Positions 36,052-45,461 are shown, numbered from the stretch's first letter. The stretch is DNA of 64,000 bases from Roseburia sp. 1XD42-69 (GCF_003612565.1 NZ_RAZG01000016.1:21476-85475); one strand, 5' to 3'. The notes: generated from the sequence alone by a model not told the origin. Numbers and translations: made by a program.

Positions 36052-36263
36052 ACAGCGGCCGCACCCTTTCGGATATGGAACTGCCCCATATCTTCGACTC
36101 TTTCTGGAGAGGCTCAAACTCCCAAAATGTCCCCGGAAGCGGCCTTGGGCTTTCTATCTGCAGGCGGCTGGCAAATAAAATAGGGGGAGAGATATTTGCG
36201 GAGACGGATGAGGAGTGGTTTCAGGTTAGGGTTTTGTTTTGCATGGCAGGTATTTCGATCTAG
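36052..36263 (+). pseudogene. Sensor histidine kinase C-terminal remnant
   Basis: The frame reads ELPHIFDSFWRGSNSQNVPG, then SGLGLSICRRLANKIGGEI: the F, G1 and G2 boxes of a histidine kinase ATPase domain. Everything upstream (sensor, His-box, N-box) is gone. It completes a permease-ATPase-regulator-kinase set, typical of BceAB/VraFG-like peptide-sensing modules, reduced to about 0.9 kb. Confidence 0.75.
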
Positions 36264-36336
36264 TTTTAGAAATTCTTAAAAACATATTTTTGGATAAAAT
36301 ATAAATGTATATCCATTTGGAAAGGAGCGGGCTTTC

Positions 36337-36675
36337 ATGTCTGATAAAATACTGCTTGTTGACGATAAAACAGAAATTGCGGATTTAGCAGAAGTGTATT
36401 TAAGAAATGAAAACTACGAAGTGCTAAAGTATTATTCTCCAAAGGATGTTCTTGCACATATAGGTGAAATACAGCCAGAACCAGTAGAGCAGGGAAATTT
36501 TGAACAACATGTTCCTTTTCAGCCGGAAGATACCCTGTATGTCAACCGGTGTGAACTTATCTATCTCTACGATACCAAAGGATTTTATCAGCCGGCATAT
36601 CAATTTGGTGGCCCTATTAACAATAACGAAAATCCATGGACTTGTCGGATCCTGCTATGGCAAAATAAAAGATAG
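36337..36675 (+). pseudogene. Truncated response regulator fused to an unrelated segment
   Basis: An AAAGGAGC site precedes the ATG. Residues 1-47 are a clear receiver-domain start (MSDKILLVDDKTEIADLAEV), with the acidic pair but without the phosphoacceptor Asp. From about residue 48 the sequence changes to a segment I do not recognise (EDTLYVNRCELIYLYDTKGF, then YQPAYQFGGPI), which looks like the tail of an extracytoplasmic protein. The frame is open and could be translated (112 aa). Given the fragments just upstream, a deletion fusion is the simplest reading; function is unlikely. Confidence 0.6.
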
Positions 36676-36715
36676 ATTCGCTAACTCTATTCCCTGCTCA
36701 TTATTTTGTCAGAAT

Positions 36716-38131
36716 TTATGCATGTGCAATATTTGTATATTCTGAAATCTCCCTGTTTATGGTGCAAAGGTCATCCACGGATAAATCATGGATATCCCTG
36801 TTTCCGGTTATTCTTGCAAATGTCCTTAACTCCTCTGCAGAACATTTCAGGTAATTTTCCACCCGTTTTGCGGCGGCATCCATATGTAACCTTTCCCGGA
36901 GTTTCTCATCCTGGGTAGCTGCTCCCACGGGACACATGCCTGTGCCGCAGATACGGTACTGCTGGCAGGCGGCGGCAACCATGGCTGCTGAGGCGATGGC
37001 AACGGCGTCCGCCCCCATAGCAATGGCTTTTGCAAAATCAGAAGATACCCGAAGCCCTCCGGTGATGACCAAATCAATTTCTGAACCGATGGAATCCAGA
37101 TATTTTCTGGCCCGGTAAAGGGCATAGATGGTGGGAACGCTGGTGGAATCCCGGATAATGGCAGGTGACGCTCCCGTTGCGCCGCCCCGTCCGTCTATGG
37201 TAATAAAATCCGGGTTGGCATACACGCAAAATTCCATATCCCTCTCAATGCGCCCGGCAGCAATTTTAATGCCAATGGGCCTTCCTCCGCTTCTCCCCCG
37301 AAGCTCATCCACCAGATTTTTTAAATCCTCCCTGGTGTTTATTCCCGGGAATTTGGAAGGGCTGATAACATCCTCCCCCAAAGGCTTGCTGCGGATTTTT
37401 GCAATTTCAGGGGTGACTTTGCTTCCCGGCAAATGGCCTCCCATGCCAGGTTTTGTCCCCTGTCCGATTTTTATCTCAATGGCGTCGGAAGTTTTTAAAT
37501 TCTCATCTGTAACGCTGTAAAGATTGGGCACATATTCAAAAATATATTTATACGCCGCCTCTTTTTCCTCCGGAAGAATCCCTCCCTCACCGCTGCACAT
37601 AGCCGTAGATGCCCCTGCGCTTCCCTTTGCCAGTGCAATTTTCATCTCCCTGGAAAGAGCGCCAAAGGACATATGGGAAATGTAAATCGGCATATCAAGC
37701 ACCATAGGCTTTTGGGCCTTTTTTCCGATTATGGTTTTTAAAGACACCTCCTCATGCTCATCCAAAGGCATGGGGTTCAACTGGGCCCCAAGCAAGAGTA
37801 CGTCGTCCCAGCCCGGCATTTTCATCAAGGTTCCCATTGCTTCAATGGCAGATTTCCCGGTAACAGCCATTTCATGGATTTCCTTCATGTAACGGTAATT
37901 GCTGTCGGTTTTCCTGGTTTCTTTTGGATAGTTTAAATCCAACTCCCCGGCGTTTCCCCCCTCCCTCTCTTTTGGGGTTTCACCGGAAATATCCCTGTGC
38001 ACCTCCCCCTGTGCCGCCTCAAATTTTTCCGGCGGCTGTTTGCACACAGGACATTCCCTCAATTCAGAAAAAGGCTTCCCCTCTTTTTCCTCATCATACA
38101 CGTATCCGCATACACTGCATTTGTACACCAT
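36716..38131 (-). CDS. Rubredoxin-fused FMN-binding glutamate synthase-like protein
   Basis: The 471-residue protein starts with a rubredoxin domain (YKCSVCGYVYDEEKEG, then RECPVCKQPPEKF; two CxxC pairs bind one iron). The central FMN-binding domain of glutamate synthase follows (PIYISHMSFGALSREMKIAL, GQGTKPGMGGHLPGSKVT, GRGGATGASPAIIRDS). The 3Fe-4S motif near the end is CGTGMCPVGAATQ. It lacks the glutaminase domain and the C-terminal GXGXG domain, so it is the stand-alone archaeal/clostridial type whose electron donor may be rubredoxin or ferredoxin. Whether it makes glutamate is unproven. It is alone, with AAGGAGG and a consensus promoter. Confidence 0.88.
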   Translation of the reverse strand: MVYKCSVCGYVYDEEKEGKPFSELRECPVCKQPPEKFEAAQGEVHRDISGETPKEREGGNAGELDLNYPKETRKTDSNYRYMKEIHEMAVTGKSAIEAMGTLMKMPGWDDVLLLGAQLNPMPLDEHEEVSLKTIIGKKAQKPMVLDMPIYISHMSFGALSREMKIALAKGSAGASTAMCSGEGGILPEEKEAAYKYIFEYVPNLYSVTDENLKTSDAIEIKIGQGTKPGMGGHLPGSKVTPEIAKIRSKPLGEDVISPSKFPGINTREDLKNLVDELRGRSGGRPIGIKIAAGRIERDMEFCVYANPDFITIDGRGGATGASPAIIRDSTSVPTIYALYRARKYLDSIGSEIDLVITGGLRVSSDFAKAIAMGADAVAIASAAMVAAACQQYRICGTGMCPVGAATQDEKLRERLHMDAAAKRVENYLKCSAEELRTFARITGNRDIHDLSVDDLCTINREISEYTNIAHA

Positions 38132-38162
38132 AATAAATACCTCCTTCTTTCGTGTTAATCTA

Positions 38163-38190
38163 ATTATAATTTCTTTTCCACACCTGTCAA
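38163..38190 (-). promoter_or_regulatory. Promoter of the rubredoxin-glutamate synthase-like gene
   Basis: Minus strand TTGACA (plus 38185-38190) and TATAAT (plus 38163-38168), 16 bases apart. The -35 box overlaps the stop codon of the upstream permease gene. Confidence 0.8.
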
Positions 38191-39389
38191 GTACGGTGCA
38201 CCAAAATTACAATTTCAACCGCCATAAAACCTGCCAGTACCGGCAAAACTGCCGGCTTCGCCCCAAGGATTCCCCCCAATAGAAGCATAACTGCCGGGAC
38301 AAGGTATTTTCTTGGATGGTGCCACAAATCACTTTCAATTTTATAACCCCGTATGGGATAAAACCATTCCAGCAGGACAGAGAAAATTCCGCTTTGGAGG
38401 GCAAAGAAAAGGGCGGCGGGAAACATCCAAAAACGGATGCCTCCCTTTAATATTTCAAGGCTCATGAGGAAAATCACATTTCCCGCCATATTGCATAAAA
38501 AGAGAAACAGGCAGTATGGCATGCAGAATGTCTTCTTCTGCCCGGGCAAAAACCGAAGGGCCTGCCCTAAGTCCGGGTCACAGGAAATCAAAATGCAAAT
38601 AGGGGTATTTAATGACAAAAGGGCAAAACCAATGGGGACAGCAAATGCAATCTCAAACTCTCCCCAAAAAAGCGGCAGCACAATAGCCAGGCACCACAGG
38701 ATGAGGGTATTAATCCAATAATTTCTGTGGCATTTCAGATACCGGAAAAAATATCTCCCCATGGAATACCCTGTATGTTTTTTTACAGCGGCTCTGTTTT
38801 CTTCCTCCCACAGATAAAAAGAATATGCCTGTGCCCTTTCCAAAAGAAATACCGCAAAAATACCGCTGATAAGAAATATCAGGATAAACCAGGGACTGCT
38901 CCAAAAAAGTATACTGAAAGCAATCAGGCAAAAAAACCAAAGGGCAAAACCATACCAATACTTTTTATAAACGTAAAAAGCAGCGGCAATGAAAACGCCG
39001 TGGACAGCACAAACAATGCTCAGTGAAATTTCACAAAGACTCCAGTCCCATACTGCAAACAATACAGCCAAAAGCCCCGCCGTCTTTGTAAAAAGCGTAT
39101 AAATTCCCAAGGCAGCCACATAGGAAAAAACAAATTTCCCATCATCCAGAGGAAGCATAACCATATGCATCATATAGGGGGCATTGTCCTTAGAAGAAAG
39201 GGCCTGCCACATCACGCCAATGGTAAATGTACTTGCCATGAGATACAAAATAAAAGGGGCAATCCTTATCCTGAAACCAGCTAGAGACAATCCCCAAAAA
39301 ACAATAACGTAGATAAAAAAAGTCCGTGCCAGCCTCTCGTATTTTGCTCCAAAAAGTTTTTTTGCAAAAGCCTTAAATTCCATGTTCAT
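38187..39389 (-). CDS. ABC transporter membrane subunit (ABC-2-like)
   Basis: This roughly 400-residue polytopic protein has about ten predicted helices (such as LARTFFIYVIVFWGLSLAGF and ALWFFCLIAFSILFWSS) and no soluble domain. Its start, MNMEFKAFAKKLFG at 39389, follows GGGAGG and lies inside the end of the ATPase gene (17-base overlap), so the two form one ABC transporter. I do not recognise a specific family beyond an ABC-2-type permease; the substrate is unknown. The LytTR two-component pair upstream on the same strand may control it. Confidence 0.78.
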   Translation of the reverse strand: MNMEFKAFAKKLFGAKYERLARTFFIYVIVFWGLSLAGFRIRIAPFILYLMASTFTIGVMWQALSSKDNAPYMMHMVMLPLDDGKFVFSYVAALGIYTLFTKTAGLLAVLFAVWDWSLCEISLSIVCAVHGVFIAAAFYVYKKYWYGFALWFFCLIAFSILFWSSPWFILIFLISGIFAVFLLERAQAYSFYLWEEENRAAVKKHTGYSMGRYFFRYLKCHRNYWINTLILWCLAIVLPLFWGEFEIAFAVPIGFALLSLNTPICILISCDPDLGQALRFLPGQKKTFCMPYCLFLFLCNMAGNVIFLMSLEILKGGIRFWMFPAALFFALQSGIFSVLLEWFYPIRGYKIESDLWHHPRKYLVPAVMLLLGGILGAKPAVLPVLAGFMAVEIVILVHRT

Positions 39390-40080
39390 ACCGCAGCGCC
39401 TCCCGAATCTCCGGGGCATCTATCTCCCCGGCTTTTAATGTCTTTAAGATTCTTCCCTCTTCCAAAACAAGAACCCGGTCAGAAGTAAGGGTGATGCTTT
39501 CCAAAATATGGGAGGAAAAAAGCACCGTCCCATATTTTTTGAAAGCTAAAATCTGCTGATATAAATATTCCGTACTCCCAAAATCCAGGCCGTTCACCGG
39601 CTCATCCAAAAAAAGCAGCCTGGGTTTTAAGGCAAAAGCGGTAATCAAAAACACCTTTTTACGGTTTCCCGTTGACAGGTCTTTTAAAAGGACATTTTCG
39701 TACTCCCTAAAATGAAATCCCTCCACAAGCTCCGATACATCGGGCAGCTTTTTGCCATAAGCGGAAAAAACATAGGACAAATATTCCTGGAATGTGAAAT
39801 AGGAAAAAGAATTATCCTCGGCAAATACCGTATAACGGCAGGCTTTAAATTCTTCTCCCCGGAAATTTAAAGGCTCTCCAAAAAAGCTGGCACCCTCCTG
39901 GGAAAACTCCTGGTGCAGTCCCGATAAGACTTTTATAAACGTTGTTTTCCCGGCGCCGTTTAACCCAATCAGCCCCACTGCCTCATGGTCATAAAGCTGG
40001 AAAGAAAAATCACACAGCACTGTTTTTTCCCTGCCGTACCATGCACTTAGATTCTGAATTGAAAGAACAGGCTCCCCCAT
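39373..40080 (-). CDS. ABC transporter ATP-binding protein
   Basis: The 235-residue ATPase has Walker A GLNGAGKTTFIK, signature LSTGNRKKV, Walker B LLFLDEPVNGLD and switch His in VLFSSHILES. The signature has Thr-Gly-Asn where the usual form is SGGQ; this variant is known in export-type ATPases. The start at 40080 follows AAAGGAGG; an earlier in-frame ATG at 40128 lies inside the previous gene. It begins 2 bases after the small membrane gene and overlaps the permease gene. An exporter of a peptide, lipid or drug is likely. Confidence 0.9.
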   Translation of the reverse strand: MGEPVLSIQNLSAWYGREKTVLCDFSFQLYDHEAVGLIGLNGAGKTTFIKVLSGLHQEFSQEGASFFGEPLNFRGEEFKACRYTVFAEDNSFSYFTFQEYLSYVFSAYGKKLPDVSELVEGFHFREYENVLLKDLSTGNRKKVFLITAFALKPRLLFLDEPVNGLDFGSTEYLYQQILAFKKYGTVLFSSHILESITLTSDRVLVLEEGRILKTLKAGEIDAPEIREALRYEHGI

Positions 40081-40081
40081 T

Positions 40082-40255
40082 TTATTTTCCTCCTTTGTCC
40101 TTTTCTTTTTTCCATAAAGCATAGGCATTATAAAAAAATACCCCGGCTAAAACCACATAGAATACAGCCATTTCAAAACTTCCGAAAATACCGGTTGTAA
40201 CAGCCGCTGCCATCCAAATCAATCCCATCATCCCTCGAATATATACATGACGCAT
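40082..40255 (-). CDS. Small two-helix membrane protein of the ABC operon
   Basis: A 57-residue protein starts MRHVYIRGMMGLIWMAAAV at 40255 after GGGAGG. It has two membrane helices (LIWMAAAVTTGIFG and FEMAVFYVVLAGVFFYNAYA) and a Lys-rich tail. It directly precedes the ATPase gene and shares its ribosome-binding region. Small proteins of this shape often accompany ABC exporters; the function is unknown. Confidence 0.75.
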   Translation of the reverse strand: MRHVYIRGMMGLIWMAAAVTTGIFGSFEMAVFYVVLAGVFFYNAYALWKKEKDKGGK

Positions 40256-40400
40256 AACATTTACCTCCCAAAAGTTTTTTGTTTTGTTGTATGTATCATA
40301 ACCCAAAACTTGAACCTATACGAAACTGTCCCCAATCGGTTGGTTTTTGACCACGAAAAAACTGCAAAGCGTTTTATGCCCTGCAGCCTGAAATATATTT

Positions 40401-41699
40401 CTACTCTGTTTTTACCCCCTGGAAACATAAAGTGGCAACTGCCGAAAATGTACCGCCGCTATAGGAAGTCTGCACCGTACCCTCATATTTTTCTGCGGCA
40501 GTCCGGGCGCTTTTTATTCCCCATCCATGCAGCCCGTTATCTTCTTTTGAAGTTACAAGGGCACCGTCTTTTTTCACAGGCAGGGCGTTATAACTGTTCT
40601 CCACCTTTATTACCAGCATCTGGTGGATACGTCGGATATTTAGCCGGATAAACCGTTCCCCTCCCTTTGGCACCTTATCTGCCGCCTCTATGGCATTATC
40701 CAAAAGATTCCCCAGAATTGCACACAAATCAGCGCTTTTTAGGTTGGTGTGCCGGGGAAATTCCACCATAACCTGTAGAGAGATATCCCTGTCTTCTGCC
40801 GCCTTTGATTTGCTGTTTATGAGATAATCCAGGGTTTCATCCCCTGTCCATAGATTTTCAGCAATTCCCTGTACCGGGGCCTTAAGCTCCTCTAAGTACC
40901 AAAGAGCTTCCTGTTGTTTTCCGGCGGAAAGGAGGTGATAAAGCGCCCCTATATGGTTGTGAAAATCATGGAACAGCTTTGCATTCACCTCATAGGCCTT
41001 ATTTAAAGCGGTATAATCCCGCTCTAAAAGCATTGCCTGCTGGGATTTTAACTCTGCAAGTTCCTTTTCCATCTCATAATTTTTGCCGATATGAAAAACA
41101 AGAATTGACATGAGAAATATTACGGCCAAAATCGTCCACATGTAAAGGGTATCCTCCCCAATGGGAAGCCTTGTCTGCTGGGATAAAGTGACCACAGCAA
41201 TCAGCCCCGCCACTGCAAAGGAGGAGGCAAAACGAAAAGCGTCCCTCCCCTCTATATCGGAATGCTTCCAAAGAAAAAAGCCAATAAACACCAAAAGCCC
41301 GTGAACCATCCACAATACCATCTGTCCCCCGGCTGTGCCGGAGTCCAGTAAAGCCGGGGAACGAAAGAACACCCCCGTCCACGCCCCAATGAGAAATTTC
41401 AGAAGAGAAACTGCAATCTCAAAAAAAATCCCCACAAACAGGCTCATCCTTTTATCCCCGCCCGAAAAATAACTGGCACAAACCACAATCCACAATGTTT
41501 CCAATGCCACGGAAGAAAAATCCGTTAGTCCCGCCCCATACACAAGCACAGAAATAACGGCAGCCCCAAAAAAACAAGGGAGCAGACAATTTCTCCCCGG
41601 TTTTTTGGCAGAAAGCATACGGGCAATCAGAAACAGGCATAAAAAGAACCTCACACACACTGCGCCCATATTTGAAAATAATACAAATATTTCCCTCAT
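40401..41699 (-). CDS. GHKL-type sensor histidine kinase
   Basis: The 432-residue kinase has about six N-terminal membrane helices (residues 1-200), a linker coiled coil, the HPK10-type phosphoacceptor region (LFHDFHNHIGALYHLLSAGK), the N-box LCAILGNLLDNAIEAADK and the G-box LHGWGIKSARTAAEKY. This AgrC-like layout often senses peptides. The start at 41699 overlaps the response regulator stop codon as ATGA. It pairs with the LytTR regulator; possible targets are the ABC genes 150 bases downstream. Confidence 0.9.
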   Translation of the reverse strand: MREIFVLFSNMGAVCVRFFLCLFLIARMLSAKKPGRNCLLPCFFGAAVISVLVYGAGLTDFSSVALETLWIVVCASYFSGGDKRMSLFVGIFFEIAVSLLKFLIGAWTGVFFRSPALLDSGTAGGQMVLWMVHGLLVFIGFFLWKHSDIEGRDAFRFASSFAVAGLIAVVTLSQQTRLPIGEDTLYMWTILAVIFLMSILVFHIGKNYEMEKELAELKSQQAMLLERDYTALNKAYEVNAKLFHDFHNHIGALYHLLSAGKQQEALWYLEELKAPVQGIAENLWTGDETLDYLINSKSKAAEDRDISLQVMVEFPRHTNLKSADLCAILGNLLDNAIEAADKVPKGGERFIRLNIRRIHQMLVIKVENSYNALPVKKDGALVTSKEDNGLHGWGIKSARTAAEKYEGTVQTSYSGGTFSAVATLCFQGVKTE

Positions 41700-42415
41700 A
41701 TATGCGCCCCCCAATATGCGTTCATCTGCTCTTTTACCCCCTGAAGATGGGAACGGCTGATGGGTAACGCCTTTTCATTTTTCAATACCGCCACACCGTC
41801 TCTAATCTGCATAATATGGATAAGATTTACAATACAGCCCCGGTCGATAAAGATAAATTCCTCCGCCATAAGCTCCTCATGCACCTGCTGTAAACTTTTG
41901 CGCACTTTGGATACTCCCCTTGCCGTTATAATACTGGCATTTTTCCCATCCCGCTCTATATAATAAATATCCCGGTAAGGAATTTTTTCAAACCGGCTGT
42001 TGGTCTTTATGGTATAAACCCTTCCATCTTCCAGTTCAATCAATTTCACCGCATCCCTTATGGCAGAGGGAAGGCGCTTTTCCATATCATTTTTTGGCAC
42101 ATACCGAAAAACCGACAATTCAAATGCATCTATGGCATATTCCACATGGGAGGTAATAAAAATAATTTTCACATTGGGAAGGAAGGGCTTTATTTTTTCC
42201 GCAATTTCCATTCCCGTAACTCCCGGCATTTCTATGTCCAAAAGAATTAAATCAAAGAAAAAATTATCTTCTGTGATATCGTAAAGAAGATTATCGCTGG
42301 CGGTATAAACCTGTATTTCCCCCGCAATTCCACATTCCCCTAAACAAATTTCCGTCATTTCCTTATGGGCCAAAACGGAATTTTTATCATCATCGCAAAC
42401 TGCTATCCGAAGCAT
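41696..42415 (-). CDS. LytTR-family response regulator
   Basis: The 239-residue regulator has an N-terminal receiver (MLRIAVCDDDKNSV, phosphoacceptor Asp in LILLDIEMPGVTGM, Lys in FRYVPKND) and a C-terminal LytTR DNA-binding domain (RFEKIPYRDIYYIERDGKNA, IFIDRGCIVNLIHI). It lies 18 bases after a chemoreceptor gene and overlaps the kinase gene by 4 bases, so all three may be cotranscribed. No obvious LytTR-box pair was found ahead of the ABC genes. Confidence 0.93.
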   Translation of the reverse strand: MLRIAVCDDDKNSVLAHKEMTEICLGECGIAGEIQVYTASDNLLYDITEDNFFFDLILLDIEMPGVTGMEIAEKIKPFLPNVKIIFITSHVEYAIDAFELSVFRYVPKNDMEKRLPSAIRDAVKLIELEDGRVYTIKTNSRFEKIPYRDIYYIERDGKNASIITARGVSKVRKSLQQVHEELMAEEFIFIDRGCIVNLIHIMQIRDGVAVLKNEKALPISRSHLQGVKEQMNAYWGAHI

Positions 42416-42433
42416 ATTTTTACCCCACTCCCC

Positions 42434-44407
42434 TTATTCCTTCGCAAGGGTAAACTGGTCCACCAATTCCTTCAGACAGGAAGCCTCGGCGGAAAGCTGT
42501 TCACTGGCTGCTGCACCTTCCTCCGCAGTAGCGCTGTTGCTCTGTACAACCTGTGAAATCTGATTAATCCCCTCCGAAACCTGCTCAACTGACTCTGACT
42601 GCTCATTGGATACAACTGCAATATGATCAATGGCATCCACCACAGACTGAATGCTGTTTACTACGCCTAAAAGAACGTCTGCCGTATTTTGGGCAATCTC
42701 CGTACCCATATGTACCGCTTCTGCGGAATTTGCAATAAGTTCCGATGTATTTTGGGCTGCCTCCGCAGATTTTCCGGCCAAATCCCGAACCTCCTCCGCA
42801 ACAACAGCAAACCCCTTCCCCGCAGTGCCGGCCCTGGCTGCCTCCACTGCCGCATTTAAGGCGAGAACATTTGTCTGGAATGCAATGTCATCAATTGTCT
42901 TTAGAATCTTTTCAATCTCCTCGGAGCTGGCCTGAATCCTTTCCATAGCCTCCACCAAATTCTGCATTTTCTGGTTGCACAGTAAAACTTCTTCACCTGT
43001 CTGATGTGTCTGGCTCCTCACATCCAGCGCCCCGCTGGCCGTATTTTTCACTTCCTCGGAAATCACGCTTATCCGCGCTGCCAGTTCCTGTACCGAACTT
43101 GCCTGTTCTGTAGTGCCCTGGCTAAGTGTCTGTGCACTTGAGGATAATTGGTTGCTGGCATTTGCCACGCCCTCCGCAGAACTATTAACCTGATGCATAG
43201 CATTGCTCAGTTCAACCCTCATATTGCGCATGGATTGCAAAATATCCTGAAAACTGCCCACATATACATCTTCATGTTCCGTATGGACATCCAGGTTCTG
43301 ATTTGCCATCTCATTGAGCAGATAACTGATATCGTTGATAACAGTGCGAAGCCCCTCCACAAGCGCTTCCGTGGACCTGACGAGCACACCAGTTTCATCC
43401 CTGTTTTTAACCTTAGGCATGGGCGTATCCAAATCCCCCTCCACCAAAAGTTTCATACGGTTTACACAAGCCTTCATAGGTTTTCCAATATTGACAGCCA
43501 GAGTCAGGGCAATCACAACGGAAATCAGAATGGAAACCACTATAACGGCGATATTGATAACCATTGCATCACGGGTGGACGCCAAATAATTAATCTGGGG
43601 TGCGGTCACTGCAATGCTCCAGCCGTCTGTATCTAACACAGGGGCATAGGCTGCGAACATTTTATCTTCTCCGTTTATGTAGCTTCCAAATCCGTTTTCC
43701 CCCTGACGCATCTTTCCGTGAATCGCCGCCAGGTCCTGCAAAGAAGGGTCACTTTCAGCCTCCTTTTCTATATTCTGAACTGTAATTGTTTCAAGCGTAA
43801 TGTCGGCAATCGTGTCCCCTGTCTTATTAATCATATAAGCCCTGCTGTTTTCGCCAAGCTGAATAGCGGATACAATATCATTTAAAAAGGTTTCATACGG
43901 AACAAAATACACAACGCCCACAATGGATTTCCCATGGTCTCCCTCCGAGTACAGAGGCGCCGCCACCATAATGGACAATTCTCCTGTAATCTTGCTGATT
44001 AACGGCTCCGAAACAAAAACATTTCCCTGCATTGCCTGACGGACATATTCACGGTCTGAATAATCATTTCCGTCAAAAATACTGATGCCGTCTGCGCCGA
44101 CAATATTTCCCCTGCGAAAGCCATGCATGGAAACACGCTCGTCGATAATAGCCTGTTTTTCTTCCACCGGTACTTCCGGGTCTGACAGCTGAGGAATGCA
44201 CCCCACCTCCATGACAACATTCTTATATACCTCCAGTTCCTTCTGCGCCCGTCCTGCCGCCAGAACTGCCGTCTGGCTCATCATCTGCTCCACCGTGGAC
44301 ATGGTACTGTTGTAGTTTAGTGAAATACTTGAAGATCCGGATGCAACCAGTCCCATCAGAACTGTCAGAATCAGACATAAGGTGATTTTGGTTCGAATGC
44401 TTCTCAT
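42434..44407 (-). CDS. Methyl-accepting chemotaxis protein with Cache sensor
   Basis: The 657-residue receptor has a membrane helix at 8-28, an extracytoplasmic double-Cache domain ([40 protein letters not shown]), a second helix near 280-300, a HAMP domain and a signalling domain. The CheA/CheW-contact hairpin is [20 protein letters not shown]. The Cache type often binds amino acids or other small metabolites. GCAGGAGG precedes the ATG. It has a consensus promoter and sits 18 bases ahead of the LytTR regulator gene, an uncommon pairing of a chemoreceptor with a transcriptional two-component system. Confidence 0.93.
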   Translation of the reverse strand: MRSIRTKITLCLILTVLMGLVASGSSSISLNYNSTMSTVEQMMSQTAVLAAGRAQKELEVYKNVVMEVGCIPQLSDPEVPVEEKQAIIDERVSMHGFRRGNIVGADGISIFDGNDYSDREYVRQAMQGNVFVSEPLISKITGELSIMVAAPLYSEGDHGKSIVGVVYFVPYETFLNDIVSAIQLGENSRAYMINKTGDTIADITLETITVQNIEKEAESDPSLQDLAAIHGKMRQGENGFGSYINGEDKMFAAYAPVLDTDGWSIAVTAPQINYLASTRDAMVINIAVIVVSILISVVIALTLAVNIGKPMKACVNRMKLLVEGDLDTPMPKVKNRDETGVLVRSTEALVEGLRTVINDISYLLNEMANQNLDVHTEHEDVYVGSFQDILQSMRNMRVELSNAMHQVNSSAEGVANASNQLSSSAQTLSQGTTEQASSVQELAARISVISEEVKNTASGALDVRSQTHQTGEEVLLCNQKMQNLVEAMERIQASSEEIEKILKTIDDIAFQTNVLALNAAVEAARAGTAGKGFAVVAEEVRDLAGKSAEAAQNTSELIANSAEAVHMGTEIAQNTADVLLGVVNSIQSVVDAIDHIAVVSNEQSESVEQVSEGINQISQVVQSNSATAEEGAAASEQLSAEASCLKELVDQFTLAKE

Positions 44408-44487
44408 TTGAATATTACCTCCTGCTCACATAGCTGAAAATAAGATATTCTAATTGACATTTTCAACCATTTTACTAATTTATTTAT

Positions 44488-44517
44488 ATTATAAAATCTA
44501 CTATTCCTGCTTGTCAA
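44488..44517 (-). promoter_or_regulatory. Promoter of the Cache chemoreceptor gene
   Basis: Minus strand TTGACA (plus 44512-44517) and TATAAT (plus 44488-44493), 18 bases apart. Confidence 0.78.
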
Positions 44518-44520
44518 CCA

Positions 44521-44651
44521 CTATATTTTTTGAGCTTTCCCAAACCGGACCTCACAGTCTTTCCTGTAAAACGCAATCCCGTAACAGTCAATCTTCTTGT
44601 ATCCCTCTGCCTTAAGCTCCTCCATATATTTTTCATATAAAATGGTTGATT
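44521..44651 (-). pseudogene. C-terminal fragment of a second DUF1703-type AAA-ATPase
   Basis: The leftward frame reads [19 protein letters not shown] and then [13 protein letters not shown] before a TAG at 44521. This matches the C-terminal end of the AAA-ATPase/PD-(D/E)XK family; compare the tail of the gene at 3742-5439, with IEEKCYAASLIAEG and KYGFAFEGKKV. Only about 40 codons remain, bounded upstream by a stop. Confidence 0.65.
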
Positions 44652-45054
44652 ATCTCAAAAAAACCTTGATTTAAGGGCATACAAGCAGGATTTCAAGCTG
44701 AATTTACTACCAATTTACTACTTTTGAGGGAAAGAGCCTTCTTGCTATATGCGGCTTTGCGGGCGCGGTGGCTGTCTGATAGCTGCCGCGTCTCCGTTTT
44801 TTTTGCTTTAATCGTAAAATGGGGTGGAATCAATTCTGGCTTAATTCTTATCCTTGCAATAGACAAGAAAATATTATATTGTGAGAAGAAAAAATGTAGA
44901 TGTTTCAAAATTGCCCTAGCATTGCTATCGCTAGTTGCACATTTCTAAGAAAGCGCTGATTAAATCATCGTTTCCCTAAAATTCGACCAGGGCAAATATC
45001 CCCCGCTGTTTTCATTATACATCGGGCAATGCTATTTGAAAATAGATTTTTCCG
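44652..45054. other. Intergenic region left of the recombinase cassette
   Basis: No gene is supported here. CGCGGTGGCT pairs with AGCTGCCGCG around 7 bases (44762-44788), followed after six bases by eight T, so it may act as a rightward terminator. The half-hairpin near 63910 resembles it. Two near repeats of ATTTACTAC lie at about 44701-44720. The rest is AT-rich. Confidence 0.45.
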
Positions 45055-45399
45055 TCACGCTCTCAGATTATCCCGCACAATCTTTTTCACCGCCCCCATC
45101 ACCTCAAATAATACCCTCCGCTCAAAATCCGTACAGTCCTCAAGCAGCTCAGAAACATCTCTCTGATACTCCAGGGCATTTTTCCCCAGATTTCCGTACA
45201 AAAGAGTGTCAGCTGACACTTCCAACGCCCTGGCCAAATGGATAAGCGCCTGCAAACTTGCCTTTTTTCTTCCTGTTTCAACCTGGCTTACATACTGGGG
45301 GGACAAACCGGCTTTCTCCCCAAGGAGTGCCTGGGAAATGTTTCTTTGTTTTCTTACTTCTCTCACCCTTTTCCCAATCAAAATGTAATTTACGGACAT
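45055..45399 (-). CDS. XRE-family helix-turn-helix regulator of the recombinase cassette
   Basis: The 114-residue protein has an N-terminal lambda-repressor-type HTH (RVREVRKQRNISQALLGEKA, then GLSPQYVSQVETGRKKASLQ) and a helical C-terminus. AGGAGG precedes the ATG. It is divergent from the serine recombinase gene, with a 26-base imperfect palindrome between them, so it probably represses the cassette and itself. The ligand or trigger is unknown. Confidence 0.88.
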   Translation of the reverse strand: MSVNYILIGKRVREVRKQRNISQALLGEKAGLSPQYVSQVETGRKKASLQALIHLARALEVSADTLLYGNLGKNALEYQRDVSELLEDCTDFERRVLFEVMGAVKKIVRDNLRA

Positions 45400-45435
45400 A
45401 AAAACCTCCTGAAAAAAATTTTATTAATATTCTAT

Positions 45436-45461
45436 CTGTAGGTTAAGTTCTAAACCTGCAG
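45436..45461. promoter_or_regulatory. Palindrome between the XRE gene and the recombinase gene
   Basis: CTGTAGGTT and AACCTGCAG flank an 8-base centre; 22 of 26 positions are symmetric. It lies 37 bases from the XRE start and about 95 bases from the recombinase start, with a possible rightward -10 (TATACT) nearby. It is a likely operator for the XRE protein. Confidence 0.6.

Noticed and set aside
40256..40400. LytTR-box pair ahead of the ABC exporter genes
   Set aside because: CAGTT/AAGTT-like motifs are present, but their spacing does not match the usual 21-22 base period.
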